This document shows positions 11,931-20,403 of a stretch of 20,647 nt of DNA, in pieces; within the stretch, counting starts at the first letter, position 1; each line of letters opens with the position of its first letter. The stretch lies in NCBI GenBank assembly GCA_021811925.1, contig JAKAPY010000008.1, positions 1-20,647 on the forward strand. Reading direction: 5' to 3'. The stretch comes from Thermoplasmata archaeon (GTDB lineage: Archaea; Thermoplasmatota; Thermoplasmata; Sysuiplasmatales; Sysuiplasmataceae). Both the position numbers and the translations under genes were made by a program. Below the pieces are notes generated by a model that made no database searches, was not told the DNA's origin, and saw only the letters and a program-made list of their open reading frames with translations.

Positions 11931-14103
11931 CGAAAAACCAGTCCTTTGGTATCGCCGTTCCCTCGGCCACGGGTTCAATTGTCTTTCTGGTCCTTCTTGA
12001 CTGCTCGATGAGCGACCGGGCAAGCTGACGGCCAATCCCAGGGACAACGACGAGAGTGTCTTCAGTGGCTGCTGATATGTCCCTTCTTGTCCTGAAGCCG
12101 TGGGTGAAGAGAGCAATCGCCCTGACCCGCCCTATTCCTCTCAAAGCGGCAATATCCAGCAAACGCTCGCTGACTCCCTTTTCGACACGTTTCGCGATGT
12201 GCCCTATGCTCCTTGAACACTCCAGCCCATCGAGCTGAGCCAGTTCTTCGGCGCTGTACATAAGCCATGTAGCAGTCTCGGCCTTGTTTCTCAAATCTCC
12301 GGGATAGATGCCGTAATCCGCGAGGATCCTGTCCTCCCTCTCCTCACTTATCCAGTCCTTCAGCATCAGCGCAGTCTTGAGCTCGGACAGGTATAGCTCC
12401 TCGTCCTCCGCCTCGTCCAGGGTGAATATGAGTTCATTTCGCCTGTTTTCGGCGGCATCAAGCAGCTTCTCCGTATCGGAGTTCCTCGAGTAGAGGGGTA
12501 TCATGTCCGGCGTGGAACAGATCGCCTGGAGGAGCCCGAGCTCCTTCCCCTGCTTGAATCCCTCCACCGCCTCCCTGATCATGATGGCTGTCTTAGGGTC
12601 AATGTACAGGTCCGAAACCCTCTTCCCGTACACCGTTGCCCTGAACTGTTCGCCGTCGCCTGAAATCATGCCGTTGTCCTGCAAGTACCTTAGCATGCCG
12701 ACAGCGCTGCGCTCCAGCGTCTCCACATCGAACTGGTAGGCATAGAATGTAAGGGACAGGAATTCCCTCAGTTCCCTCATGTTGTTTGCGATCCTCGTGG
12801 CCACCGCAGAAAGGACGTGGTTCCTCAGAGACCTCTCGTTTCCTATCTGGGAATTTATCTTCTCCGCTTCGCCGAGAAGGTATTCCTCCAGCACAAAGGA
12901 GGCCATGTCGCTGTTCTTTGCAACAACAATTGCCTCACCGTAATCGTCATACCTGGGCCTGCCTGCCCTGCCGCACATCTGCTTGACTTCCACCACCGGG
13001 ATCAGAGTGTTGCCCATGTGTGAGTCATATCTGTAGAGGTCACGCACAATCACCGTCCTCGCGGGAAGGTTTATCCCTGCGGCCAGGGTGGGTGTCGCAA
13101 AGAGGCATTTCACCTTCTTCTGCTTGAACAGCCTTTCCACCTTCTGCCTCTGTGCATTCGTGAGTCCAGCGTGATGGAACGCAATTCCTGCCCTGAGACA
13201 GTCATTCAGTGTCCCCCTGACCGCTCCTGTCTCCTCCATGTCATCTTCTATTTCCTCCTCGGAAGGCAGCTCCTTCTCATCCATTGCCTTGACCGCCTCC
13301 TCCATGAGATGCCTGTACTTCAGCGCAGCACTTTCTGTGTTCTTCCTCGTATTGACAAACACAAGAGACTGCCCCCCGCCGGCAATGGACTCATATATGA
13401 GTGACCAGAGATCCTCCCCGTCCCTCTTCCTTATCTTTCTCCTCTCATTGTCGGTGAAGAATATTTCCGAATCACTGTACACTCCCTGCCTGAGCTTTAC
13501 CGGCCTCCAGTCACTTGTGTAGTGCTCAGCGTCGAGCCATTCGGCAATTTCTGTTGAATTCTTGATGGTCGCGCTCAGGCCGACAACCTGTATATTTGGT
13601 GCGATGGTCCTCAGTCTGGTGATGACCATTTCAAGGGTGGGGCCCCTGTCCGGCTCGTTTATGAGGTGTATCTCGTCCACGACGACGACGGACAGCTTTG
13701 ATATCCATGGTGCACTGTGCCTGAGGAGAGAGTCCGCCTTCTCGCTGGTGGCGACAATTATGTCGTACCTTCCAAGCCTTTCCCCGGTGGAATCGTAGTC
13801 GCCCGTGGATATGGCCACCTTGATTCCAAGCGGTTCGAATGCCTTCAGTTCCTCGTATTTCTCCGATGCAAGGGCCCTCAGCGGCACTATATACATGCCC
13901 TTCTGCCCTAACCTGGCAGCCCTGAGCAGAGCCATGTAGCCTATCAGCGACTTGCCGCTCGCCGTCGGAACAGCCACCACCACGTTCCTGCCCTGCAGGA
14001 CGGATGGTACTGTTGCAGACTGGGTAGGATAGAGTTTGTCAATGCCCTGCTCCTTCAGCTTGGCCACTATGTCCGCATCGATCTGCAGTTCTTCGACGAG
14101 CAT
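11917..14103 (-). CDS. hel308: Archaeal Ski2-like DNA helicase Hel308
   Basis: A 728-residue superfamily 2 helicase that unwinds lagging strands at stalled forks 3' to 5'. Motifs run in order: Q-motif LYPTQ (24-28), Walker A PTASGKS (46-52), PLRALASEKYEE, VATSEKAD, DEIH box (143-146), GLSATI (SAT 177-179), LVFVNTRKN, FHHAGLTNAQR, TPTLAAGINLPAR and motif VI QMCGRAGRPRYD (375 onward). Winged-helix and ratchet regions follow, then helix-hairpin-helix segments LRGIGRVRAIALFTHG and VPGIGRQLARSLI near the C-terminus. Length is in the usual 680-740 range. ATG 14103 has a TATA-like TTAAGTA 28 nt upstream, implying a leaderless transcript. It leads an operon with cgi121 and diverges from lonB. Confidence 0.95.
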   Translation of the reverse strand: MLVEELQIDADIVAKLKEQGIDKLYPTQSATVPSVLQGRNVVVAVPTASGKSLIGYMALLRAARLGQKGMYIVPLRALASEKYEELKAFEPLGIKVAISTGDYDSTGERLGRYDIIVATSEKADSLLRHSAPWISKLSVVVVDEIHLINEPDRGPTLEMVITRLRTIAPNIQVVGLSATIKNSTEIAEWLDAEHYTSDWRPVKLRQGVYSDSEIFFTDNERRKIRKRDGEDLWSLIYESIAGGGQSLVFVNTRKNTESAALKYRHLMEEAVKAMDEKELPSEEEIEDDMEETGAVRGTLNDCLRAGIAFHHAGLTNAQRQKVERLFKQKKVKCLFATPTLAAGINLPARTVIVRDLYRYDSHMGNTLIPVVEVKQMCGRAGRPRYDDYGEAIVVAKNSDMASFVLEEYLLGEAEKINSQIGNERSLRNHVLSAVATRIANNMRELREFLSLTFYAYQFDVETLERSAVGMLRYLQDNGMISGDGEQFRATVYGKRVSDLYIDPKTAIMIREAVEGFKQGKELGLLQAICSTPDMIPLYSRNSDTEKLLDAAENRRNELIFTLDEAEDEELYLSELKTALMLKDWISEEREDRILADYGIYPGDLRNKAETATWLMYSAEELAQLDGLECSRSIGHIAKRVEKGVSERLLDIAALRGIGRVRAIALFTHGFRTRRDISAATEDTLVVVPGIGRQLARSLIEQSRRTRKTIEPVAEGTAIPKDWFFDEER

Positions 14104-14127
14104 CGTTACAACAGCATTATGCGCAAG

Positions 14128-14134
14128 TACTTAA
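14128..14134 (-). promoter_or_regulatory. TATA box of the hel308-cgi121 operon
   Basis: TTAAGTA on the minus strand is centred 28 nt before ATG 14103, giving a predicted leaderless transcript. Confidence 0.5.
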
Positions 14135-14232
14135 CTCGTTCTTGGACCTCTGCGCTGCAAATTCCAGCGCTGTCTGGCACCCATGCTGATTCGTAAACAC
14201 ATGCTATCCAGACCGCTACTAATCCCAAAAGC

Positions 14233-14257
14233 CTTATTTAGCAACGACACGTATAAT
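14233..14257 (+). promoter_or_regulatory. lonB promoter region with two TATA-like boxes
   Basis: CTTATTTA (14233-14240) and TATAAT (14252-14257) lie 40 and about 23 nt before the TTG start at 14277. The first would leave a leader of around 14 nt; the second would make the message nearly leaderless. Which is used cannot be told. The rest of the 173-bp hel308-lonB gap holds nothing else I recognise. Confidence 0.4.
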
Positions 14258-14276
14258 TCAAAAAGAGCTGAAATAT

Positions 14277-16298
14277 TTGGCGGATTCCAACAACGTTGTT
14301 GCTGAGGAGAAAGTCCAGGAGGAGCCTGCGGATGCAGACACCTGGATTGTAACTCAGAATTTCTCCAATACAGGTGAGATCAGCATACCTCCTCACCTGG
14401 CTGATCAGGTCATTGGCCAGGATGAGGCTGTCAGGGTGGTAAGGAAGGCGGCAGAGCAGAAGAGGCATGTCATGCTCATCGGCGAGCCGGGCACAGGCAA
14501 ATCGATGCTTGCCCGTTCAATGACGGAGTTCCTGGCGAAGAGCGAACTGCAGGATGTCATCGCGTATCACAATTCAGACGACCCCAATGAGCCAAAGATA
14601 CGTGTCGTGCCTGTGGGTAAGGGAAGGGAGATCGTAAACGCTCAGAGGGCCGAGATGCTCCAGAGGCGGCAGCAGAAGGCTTCCGTTTACTGGATGCTCG
14701 TCGTCATGATTATAGTAGCATCCGTTGCAATCTTCATTATTGACCACGCCGACCCATCAATACTGCTTTTCGGCATCATAGGTGCCATTTTCATCTACTT
14801 CCTCATGCGCTACACCGGCCAGCGTCAGGAAAGCATAATGGTACCGAAGCTTCTCATCGGGCACAGCCCGGACGAGATGCCTCCCTTCATCGATGCAACT
14901 GGCGCGCACGCTGGTGCACTTCTTGGTGATGTGAAGCACGACCCGTTCCAGAGTGGAGGACTCGAGACGCCGGCCCATGAAAGGCTTGAGGTGGGCGCCA
15001 TACACAAGGCGAACAAGGGAGTTCTATTCATAGATGAAATAAACCTGCTCAGGACAGAGTCGCAGCAGAGCCTGCTCACTGCGCTGCAGGAGGGCAGGTT
15101 CTCCATACTCGGCCAGAGTGAACGGAGCTCTGGCGCAATGGTGAAGAGCGAACCGGTTCCGTGTGATTTCATACTCGTCGCCGCGGGAAACCTTGATGCG
15201 CTTCAGGGAATGCATCCTGCGCTGAGGTCGAGGATAAGGGGCTACGGTTATGAAATCTACATGAACACCACTATGCCAGACACAAACCTGAACAGGGAGA
15301 AGCTTGTCCGCTTTGTGGCCCAGGAGGTCGTGAAGGACAAGAAGATACCTCATTTTGACAAATTCGCGGTTTCTGAGATTTTAAAGGAAGCGCAGAGGCG
15401 TGCAGGCAGAAAGGGAAGGCTCACGCTCAGGCTCAGGGAGCTTGGCGGTCTGGTCAGGGTAGCGGGAGACATAGCAAGGGAAGAGAACTCGGAGCTTGTC
15501 AGGAACGAGCACGTCCTGAAGGCAAAGAAGATTGCAAGATCCCTCGAGCAACAGGTCGCCGACAGGTATATCCAGAGGAGAAAGGAGTACAACACAATCT
15601 CCACGGGCGGCAATCTTGTTGGCACAGTTAACGGACTTGCGGCCCTCGGTGCGGACTCGGGCATGTCCGAATTCTCAGGCATTGTCCTGCCGATAGTTGC
15701 TGAGGTCACCCCCGCGCATACCAAGTCCGGCGGGAGGGTTGTTGCAACCGGGAAGCTGGGCGACATTGCGAAAGAGGCGGTGGACAACGTTTCAGCAATC
15801 CTCAAGAAATACTCTGGTGAGGACATAAGCAACCATGATATCCACATCCAGTTCATCGGTACCTACGAAGGTGTCGAAGGGGACAGCGCTTCGATTTCAA
15901 TAGCCACGGCCGTGATAAGCGCCTTCGAGAACATACCGGTCGACCAGACAATTGCCATGACAGGCAGCCTTAGCGTCAGGGGCGACGTACTGCCGGTCGG
16001 CGGTGTTACTGCAAAAACGGAGGCGGCGGCAGAGACAGGGCTCAGGGAAGTGATTGTTCCACAGGACAATCTTGGTGACATAATCCTCGACCCCAAGTAT
16101 GCAGGCAAGATCAAGATTTTCCCGGTGAGGACACTTCTGGATGTCCTCAGGGAGGCGCTTGTGCAGGGAGCTGAGAAGGACAAGCTGATTTCAAAGCTGA
16201 GCATCATACTCGGCGAAGTGACACAGAAGCAGGAGAGCGAAGTCGACACATCGATTTCCGCGACAAAAATAAAAGGCGGAAGGCCTGTACCTCGCTGA
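14277..16298 (+). CDS. lonB: Membrane-anchored archaeal ATP-dependent protease LonB
   Basis: A 673-residue AAA+ Ser-Lys protease. Order: acidic N-terminus, IPPHLADQVIGQDEAV, Walker A GEPGTGKS (69-76), two membrane helices inserted in the AAA+ module (about 137-155 and 161-178), DATGAHAGALLGDVKHDPFQ, Walker B VLFIDEI (249-255), sensor RSRIRGYGYE, then the protease domain with VEGDSASIS (Ser537) and GGVTAKTEAA (Lys580). The layout matches Thermoplasma LonB, which degrades misfolded and regulatory proteins at the inner membrane face. The last 25 residues after SIILGEV are a low-conservation tail. The start is TTG 14277: no in-frame ATG or GTG exists before the conserved IPPHLADQ block. It is the first gene of lonB-nadM-pncC, with 15 nt to nadM. 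Confidence 0.95.
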   Translation: MADSNNVVAEEKVQEEPADADTWIVTQNFSNTGEISIPPHLADQVIGQDEAVRVVRKAAEQKRHVMLIGEPGTGKSMLARSMTEFLAKSELQDVIAYHNSDDPNEPKIRVVPVGKGREIVNAQRAEMLQRRQQKASVYWMLVVMIIVASVAIFIIDHADPSILLFGIIGAIFIYFLMRYTGQRQESIMVPKLLIGHSPDEMPPFIDATGAHAGALLGDVKHDPFQSGGLETPAHERLEVGAIHKANKGVLFIDEINLLRTESQQSLLTALQEGRFSILGQSERSSGAMVKSEPVPCDFILVAAGNLDALQGMHPALRSRIRGYGYEIYMNTTMPDTNLNREKLVRFVAQEVVKDKKIPHFDKFAVSEILKEAQRRAGRKGRLTLRLRELGGLVRVAGDIAREENSELVRNEHVLKAKKIARSLEQQVADRYIQRRKEYNTISTGGNLVGTVNGLAALGADSGMSEFSGIVLPIVAEVTPAHTKSGGRVVATGKLGDIAKEAVDNVSAILKKYSGEDISNHDIHIQFIGTYEGVEGDSASISIATAVISAFENIPVDQTIAMTGSLSVRGDVLPVGGVTAKTEAAAETGLREVIVPQDNLGDIILDPKYAGKIKIFPVRTLLDVLREALVQGAEKDKLISKLSIILGEVTQKQESEVDTSISATKIKGGRPVPR

Positions 16299-16313
16299 TC
16301 AGGTTGATTGTGA

Positions 16314-16834
16314 ATGAATGGCCTGATCGTGGGCAGATACCAGCCATTTCATCTTGGACATCTCTCTGCGGTGAAGGAAGCGCTTGAGCAGTGCGACAGG
16401 CTCATCATTGCCATAGGAAGTGCGCAGTATTCGCACACGCGTGATAACCCGTTCACAGCAGGCGAGCGGTATGAGATGGTTTACTCCGCACTGAGGGCGG
16501 AGGGCATATACGAAAGGGTGAACATTGTCCCGGTGATAGATGTTAACAGATACGCGATCTGGGTCTCTCATCTCAGATCCCTCGTCCCGCCATTCAATTC
16601 CATCTTCACCAACAACCCGCTCACACAGAGGCTTTTCAGCGAGTCGGGCTACGAAGTGAAGCAGACAAGGTTTACAACAAGGACAAGTACAGCGGCTCAT
16701 ACATAAGGGAGCAGATGATCAATGGCGGGGACTGGAGGCAGTCGGTCCATCCGGTCGTTTCGGAAATTATAGACAGGTTCGGCGGTGTTGATCGTGTCAG
16801 GGAACTCTTCTACCTTTCAGGACAGGTCAGATGA
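16314..16834 (+). CDS. nadM: Nicotinamide-nucleotide adenylyltransferase NadM, split by a one-base frameshift
   Basis: NadM joins NMN and ATP into NAD (EC 2.7.7.1). From ATG 16314 the frame gives GLIVGRYQPFHLGH (nucleotide-binding HxGH), IAIGSAQYSHTRDNPFTAGER, VNIVPVIDVNRYAIWVSH, PPFNSIFTNNPLTQRLF and GYEVKQTRF, then drifts into unrelated residues and stops at 16706. The missing C-terminus continues in the -1 frame from 16673: YNKDKYSGSYIREQMINGG, then DWRQSVHPVVSEIIDRFGGVDRV to TGA 16834. This includes the SGxxIR motif needed for catalysis. Joining at 16671-16673 restores a full-length protein; changing the TTT run to TTTT repairs it exactly. It is either an assembly/sequencing indel or a real mutation; a programmed slip is unlikely. 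A GGTTGAT ribosome site lies 5 nt upstream of ATG 16314. Confidence 0.85.
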
Positions 16835-17312
16835 ACTGGTCCGTTCAATCAGCCAGACAATGACTGAGAAGCAGCTGACGCTGTCCACGGCCGAGTCAAT
16901 AACGGGCGGTCTCATAGGCGCTTTGCTTGTCTCTGTCCCCGGCGCTTCCTCTTATTTCAAGGGCGGAGTGACTGCCTACAGCAACGAATCAAAGGAGAAG
17001 GTCCTGGGCGTGAGACGCAGGACACTAACCTCACGGGGTGCTGTCAGCAAGGAGACTGCAATTGAGATGGCCTACGGTGCAAGAAGGCTTTTTGAGACAT
17101 CAATGTCTGTTGCCTGCACAGGCATTGCAGGTCCATCAGGCCAGACGGATGCCAAGCCAATCGGCCTCGTGTACGTGGCCATAGTTACAGATGCGGATTC
17201 AAGCGTCATTGAAAAGAGGTACGAGGGCGAAAGGGAGGAAATCAGGAAGATGACCGCTGTCGACTGCCTGAAGCTTGTTCTCGATGCCGCTCAGCGCGTG
17301 AAGCAGGGCTGA
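16794..17312 (+). CDS. pncC: Nicotinamide-nucleotide amidase, stand-alone CinA C-terminal domain (PncC)
   Basis: A 172-residue CinA C-terminal-domain protein without the MoCF-like N-terminal half. Family blocks are LTLSTAESITGGLIGALL, VPGASSYFKGGVTAYSNESK, GAVSKETAIEMAYGAR, ACTGIAGPSGQ and KPIGLVYVAI. PncC converts NMN to nicotinate mononucleotide plus ammonia (EC 3.5.1.42). The usual AESCTGG reads AESITGG here, a conservative-looking change next to the catalytic serine. GTG 16794 is chosen because GGTG lies 6 nt upstream; GTG 16785 and TTG 16788 are possible, while ATG 16860 would remove part of the first helix. The start overlaps the nadM C-terminus by 41 nt in another frame, itself an argument that nadM continues to 16834. 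Together with nadM it makes an NAD salvage pair behind lonB. Confidence 0.87.
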   Translation: MSGNSSTFQDRSDELVRSISQTMTEKQLTLSTAESITGGLIGALLVSVPGASSYFKGGVTAYSNESKEKVLGVRRRTLTSRGAVSKETAIEMAYGARRLFETSMSVACTGIAGPSGQTDAKPIGLVYVAIVTDADSSVIEKRYEGEREEIRKMTAVDCLKLVLDAAQRVKQG

Positions 17313-17323
17313 GCGGTACTCCT

Positions 17324-19150
17324 TCAAAGAACTTGCGACTTCGGCAGGCTCCTGATCTTTTCGTTGTATGCCCTTGCAATTTCCTGGAGGCCTATAACGC
17401 CCACTGCCTGATCCCGATTTCCCTTTTTGTCCACCACGACAAGAAATTCGATCTTCTCGCTGGTTAGCACGTTGAATGCGTCATGCGCGGTCTGTTCCGG
17501 CAGTATTGTCTGTACCTGCCTGCTCGCAATGTCCCTGAGTCTGCGAGTGATCTCGCCCCTGTTCTTTTCAATCTCCGCCCAGGTGGCGTAGCTGCTTATT
17601 TCATTCATGGAGTTGACGATGACGGCCCCCTTTGTCTTCAGCTGCTCCATCAGCTTCAGCGCATCATCCAGCGTTGTTCCGCCGTCCATGGCGGTCACGC
17701 TTGCATTCATTGCCTCGCTGATCATTATGTCATCCATGAGCGGGCGCTCATACTCCTGCTTGTGGGCCGGTGAATGTGCCCTGTCTAGCACCTGAGCCCT
17801 GTATATCGAGTATTTTGTCCCGGATACGAAGTATGATATCACGGTGGCGAGCATGAGGGGGAGGAAAAGGGCATAGCCACCGGTCATTTCTGTACCCATG
17901 ATTATTATCGATATTGGTGCCTTGGAAACTCCTCCCACAAAAGCGACCATACCCACTATCACCATGTCGGCAATGCTCAGGTATGGAAAGAAGGGTTGAA
18001 AGATGAGCCACATGACCGCACCCAGGAATCCGCCAATGACTATGCCTGGGGCGTAGACACCACCCGATCCGCCGGAGCCGACGGAGAACGAGCTGGCTAT
18101 GATCTTGACGAATATCAACGCAAGCAGTATCCATATGGGCATCAGTCCGAATTCAGAGAACTGTGAAATGCCGCCGTAGAAAAGGAGCTGTATCCAGCCG
18201 TAGCTCAGGCCCAGGACCTGCGGAAAGAGCATTGCTATGAGGCCCACAAGCAGTCCTCCTATCGCAGGCCTGAAGTACGGCGGGACCCTTTTCATTTTTG
18301 CAAACTGGTTTCTTACCCCGTAAAAGGTAATGACATAGAATATGCCGAGCAGGCCGGTGACAATCCCTATGAGGCTGTAAATCGCAAGCGACTGCGGGTG
18401 GCCGAAACTCACAGTTGTCTGCTGGATGCTGAAAAGCGGTTCGTAGTTGAAGAAATATCCGAAAATTCCATAGCCTGTGGCCGACGCTATTATGGATGGG
18501 ACCAGCGCATCAACCTCGAAATCCCTTCTGTAAAGTATTTCTGTGCTGAGCAGCGCACCGCCAAACGGCGCCATGAATATGCTTCCTATTCCTGCTCCAA
18601 TTCCTGCGGCAACAGCTATTCTCCTGTCCCTTTCGTCAAGCCCAAAGACATCCGCCATGAATGAGCCGAAACCAGCCGCAATCAGAGCCACGGGACCCTC
18701 TCTGCCCGCGCTTCCGCCCGAACCGATTGTTATCGCGGAAGCGACGAGCTTTACGGGCGGTATCCTCTTTCTTATGATGCCCTTCTTTGCATGGAATGCC
18801 TCTATGGCCGCATCGGTCCCGTGTCCCTCCGCTTCGGGTGCAAATTTGTAAACAATGATTCCTGATGCTAGACCGCCAACAGTTGTTGCAACAGGTATCA
18901 GCCAGTACCTGTAATTGCCAAGCGAGTATGCTGGACCCTGCCCCTCGAGAAAAGTGTTTGGGGGTGAGAAGCCAGTGATGGCGGTGAGGATATATTCCGT
19001 GCCGAGCCGTATGGCGTAGTAGAGCGCAAGGGAACCGATGCCTGCGACGATCCCGATGAAGATCCCTACTATTATCCATTTCCTGACGAAGCCCGAAGTC
19101 ACCCACTGCCGAAAGAAGTCGACTCTTTCTATTTTTCCATCCCGCGCCAT
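17324..19150 (-). CDS. CLC-family chloride channel/transporter with C-terminal CBS pair
   Basis: A 608-residue membrane protein. About ten hydrophobic helices fill residues 20-475, followed by two CBS-like segments (MISEAMNASVTAMDGGTTLD and QVQTILPEQTAHDAFNVL). CLC motifs are GSGGSAGREGP, with the gating glutamate of GREGP present, GSGGSGGVYAP (equivalent to GxFxP), and GTKYSIY, whose tyrosine matches the anion-coordinating Tyr. The first selectivity motif, normally GSGIPE, is GHGTDAAIE. It moves chloride or a similar anion, either passively or with proton exchange; the sequence does not decide. ATG 19150 is chosen: upstream in-frame residues to 19291 are not conserved-looking, and a TATA box at 19217-19226 places the transcription start near 19192, downstream of those codons. 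It converges with pncC across 11 nt. Confidence 0.92.
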   Translation of the reverse strand: MARDGKIERVDFFRQWVTSGFVRKWIIVGIFIGIVAGIGSLALYYAIRLGTEYILTAITGFSPPNTFLEGQGPAYSLGNYRYWLIPVATTVGGLASGIIVYKFAPEAEGHGTDAAIEAFHAKKGIIRKRIPPVKLVASAITIGSGGSAGREGPVALIAAGFGSFMADVFGLDERDRRIAVAAGIGAGIGSIFMAPFGGALLSTEILYRRDFEVDALVPSIIASATGYGIFGYFFNYEPLFSIQQTTVSFGHPQSLAIYSLIGIVTGLLGIFYVITFYGVRNQFAKMKRVPPYFRPAIGGLLVGLIAMLFPQVLGLSYGWIQLLFYGGISQFSEFGLMPIWILLALIFVKIIASSFSVGSGGSGGVYAPGIVIGGFLGAVMWLIFQPFFPYLSIADMVIVGMVAFVGGVSKAPISIIIMGTEMTGGYALFLPLMLATVISYFVSGTKYSIYRAQVLDRAHSPAHKQEYERPLMDDIMISEAMNASVTAMDGGTTLDDALKLMEQLKTKGAVIVNSMNEISSYATWAEIEKNRGEITRRLRDIASRQVQTILPEQTAHDAFNVLTSEKIEFLVVVDKKGNRDQAVGVIGLQEIARAYNEKIRSLPKSQVL

Positions 19151-19216
19151 TAATTGCGGAGTTGTTGTCCAGGCCACCTCAGCACAATTGAAGCCATGGA
19201 CAAACAAGTTACAATC

Positions 19217-19226
19217 GTATAAAAAT
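19217..19226 (-). promoter_or_regulatory. TATA box for the CLC gene
   Basis: ATTTTTATAC on the minus strand is the strongest TATA-like element in the 19151-19419 gap. It predicts a start near 19192 and a leader of about 40 nt before ATG 19150. Confidence 0.5.
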
Positions 19227-19408
19227 ATTGGCGGCTCGCTATTCCATCTGAGTGTCACACTCTTGGAGGCATCAGCCTGCTTTCCAAACATTCACATGAT
19301 GTGCGGAAGAAAAATACTGTCGACTCCCATTCAGGCACCAGCGTATTGTTTTTAATCTTGTTCCAGTTAACACCGCGTAAGTCGTGAAACAGCAAGCATG
19401 CGCAATTT

Positions 19409-19414
19409 GGTGAG
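19409..19414 (+). promoter_or_regulatory. Ribosome binding site of the formamidase gene
   Basis: GGTGAG ends 5 nt before ATG 19420 and fixes this start. A T-rich stretch GTTTTTAATC at 19348-19357 could be the promoter element. Confidence 0.5.
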
Positions 19415-19419
19415 AACCT

Positions 19420-20382
19420 ATGCACAACAAGTCGTTACTCGACGGCCACCTTCCCGGGCACTACATTACTGCATGGTCGCCGGCCACTGATCCAGTGCTC
19501 ACTGTCTCCGGGGGAGATACCGTCGTAGTCAGAGTCCCTGAAGCTTCAACAGACCAGATAAAGCAGTCTTCGACATCTGCATCACTGAGGCGTATTGACA
19601 GTACAAAGACAGATGCGGCGGTTGGCCCGATATACATCGAGGATGCATCGCCAGGCGATTTGCTCAGGGTGGACATCATCGATATCAGGTGCGCCTCCTG
19701 GGGTTGGAGTGCAATTCTCCCCGGCTTCGGCCTCCTGAGCGATGAGTTCACCAAGGCAAGGCTCTTCCACTGGACGATCAGGAACGGTTTCGCAAGGCCA
19801 AAGGGCAATTCATTCCTCAGCGGGTTGAGCCTCAGGACAAGACCTTTCCTCGGCGTGATAGGCGTCGCACCCGCAACCAGAAGCAGGGGCTATACAATGA
19901 TCCCGCCGCAGTACTTCGGCGGAAACATGGACAACAACAGGATAGGCATCGGCTCCTCCGTCTACTTCAGGGTAAATGTGGAAGGAGCCAAGCTGTGCAT
20001 AGCCGATACGCATGCAGTCCAGGGGGATGGAGAAGTGTGCGGTACAGCGGTCGAAATGCCATCCGTCACAACGCTGAGGGTCAAGGTGTACAGCAACACC
20101 CTCAAGACGGAGGCACCGACTGTGATATACAAGGAGAGGGCAAGGAACAGGAAATGCATCTCAACTTCAGGAATTTCGCCAGACCTCTATGAAGCAGCAA
20201 GGATGGCAGTGGGATCCATGGTCCATCTGCTCAACAGAAAAGGGCTGGAAAATGAGGAGGCATACTTGCTTTGCTCGGTTGCAGGCGACCTGAGGATAAG
20301 CGAGATAGTCGACAGGCCAAACTGGAATGTGGGCATGTCGATGGACCTGGCACTCCTCAAGCAGCTTGGCATCGGCTTCTGA
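19420..20382 (+). CDS. fmdA: Acetamidase/formamidase family protein
   Basis: A 320-residue member of the FmdA/AmdA family of metal-dependent amidases, which hydrolyse formamide or short amides to the acid and ammonia. Recognised blocks are the N-terminal HYITAWSPATDPVLTVSGGD, AAVGPIYIEDASPGDLLRVDI, FLGVIGVAP, PPQYFGGNMDNNRIG, and CIADTHAVQGDGEVCGTAVE, the last being the family's most conserved stretch. The C-terminal YLLCSVAGDLRISEIVDRPNW is also typical. Start ATG 19420 has GGTGAG upstream. It converges with histidine ammonia-lyase (21-nt gap). Formamide arises when formiminoglutamate is hydrolysed directly, so a role in histidine or nitrogen use is possible, but the ftcD/fchA route in this window does not produce formamide. 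Exact substrate unproven. Confidence 0.87.
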   Translation: MHNKSLLDGHLPGHYITAWSPATDPVLTVSGGDTVVVRVPEASTDQIKQSSTSASLRRIDSTKTDAAVGPIYIEDASPGDLLRVDIIDIRCASWGWSAILPGFGLLSDEFTKARLFHWTIRNGFARPKGNSFLSGLSLRTRPFLGVIGVAPATRSRGYTMIPPQYFGGNMDNNRIGIGSSVYFRVNVEGAKLCIADTHAVQGDGEVCGTAVEMPSVTTLRVKVYSNTLKTEAPTVIYKERARNRKCISTSGISPDLYEAARMAVGSMVHLLNRKGLENEEAYLLCSVAGDLRISEIVDRPNWNVGMSMDLALLKQLGIGF

Positions 20383-20403
20383 GTTGCCGAACTCCGGGAA
20401 GTC

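Noticed and set aside
16667..16675. Programmed -1 frameshift site in nadM
   Set aside because: The slip would move tRNAs from AGG-TTT to AAG-GTT, a poor re-pairing, and I see no strong downstream structure; a lost T in a short T run is simpler.
19292..19302. CACATGATGTG inverted repeat near the CLC/formamidase gap as an operator
   Set aside because: Only 5 bp per arm and not positioned at either predicted promoter; could be chance.
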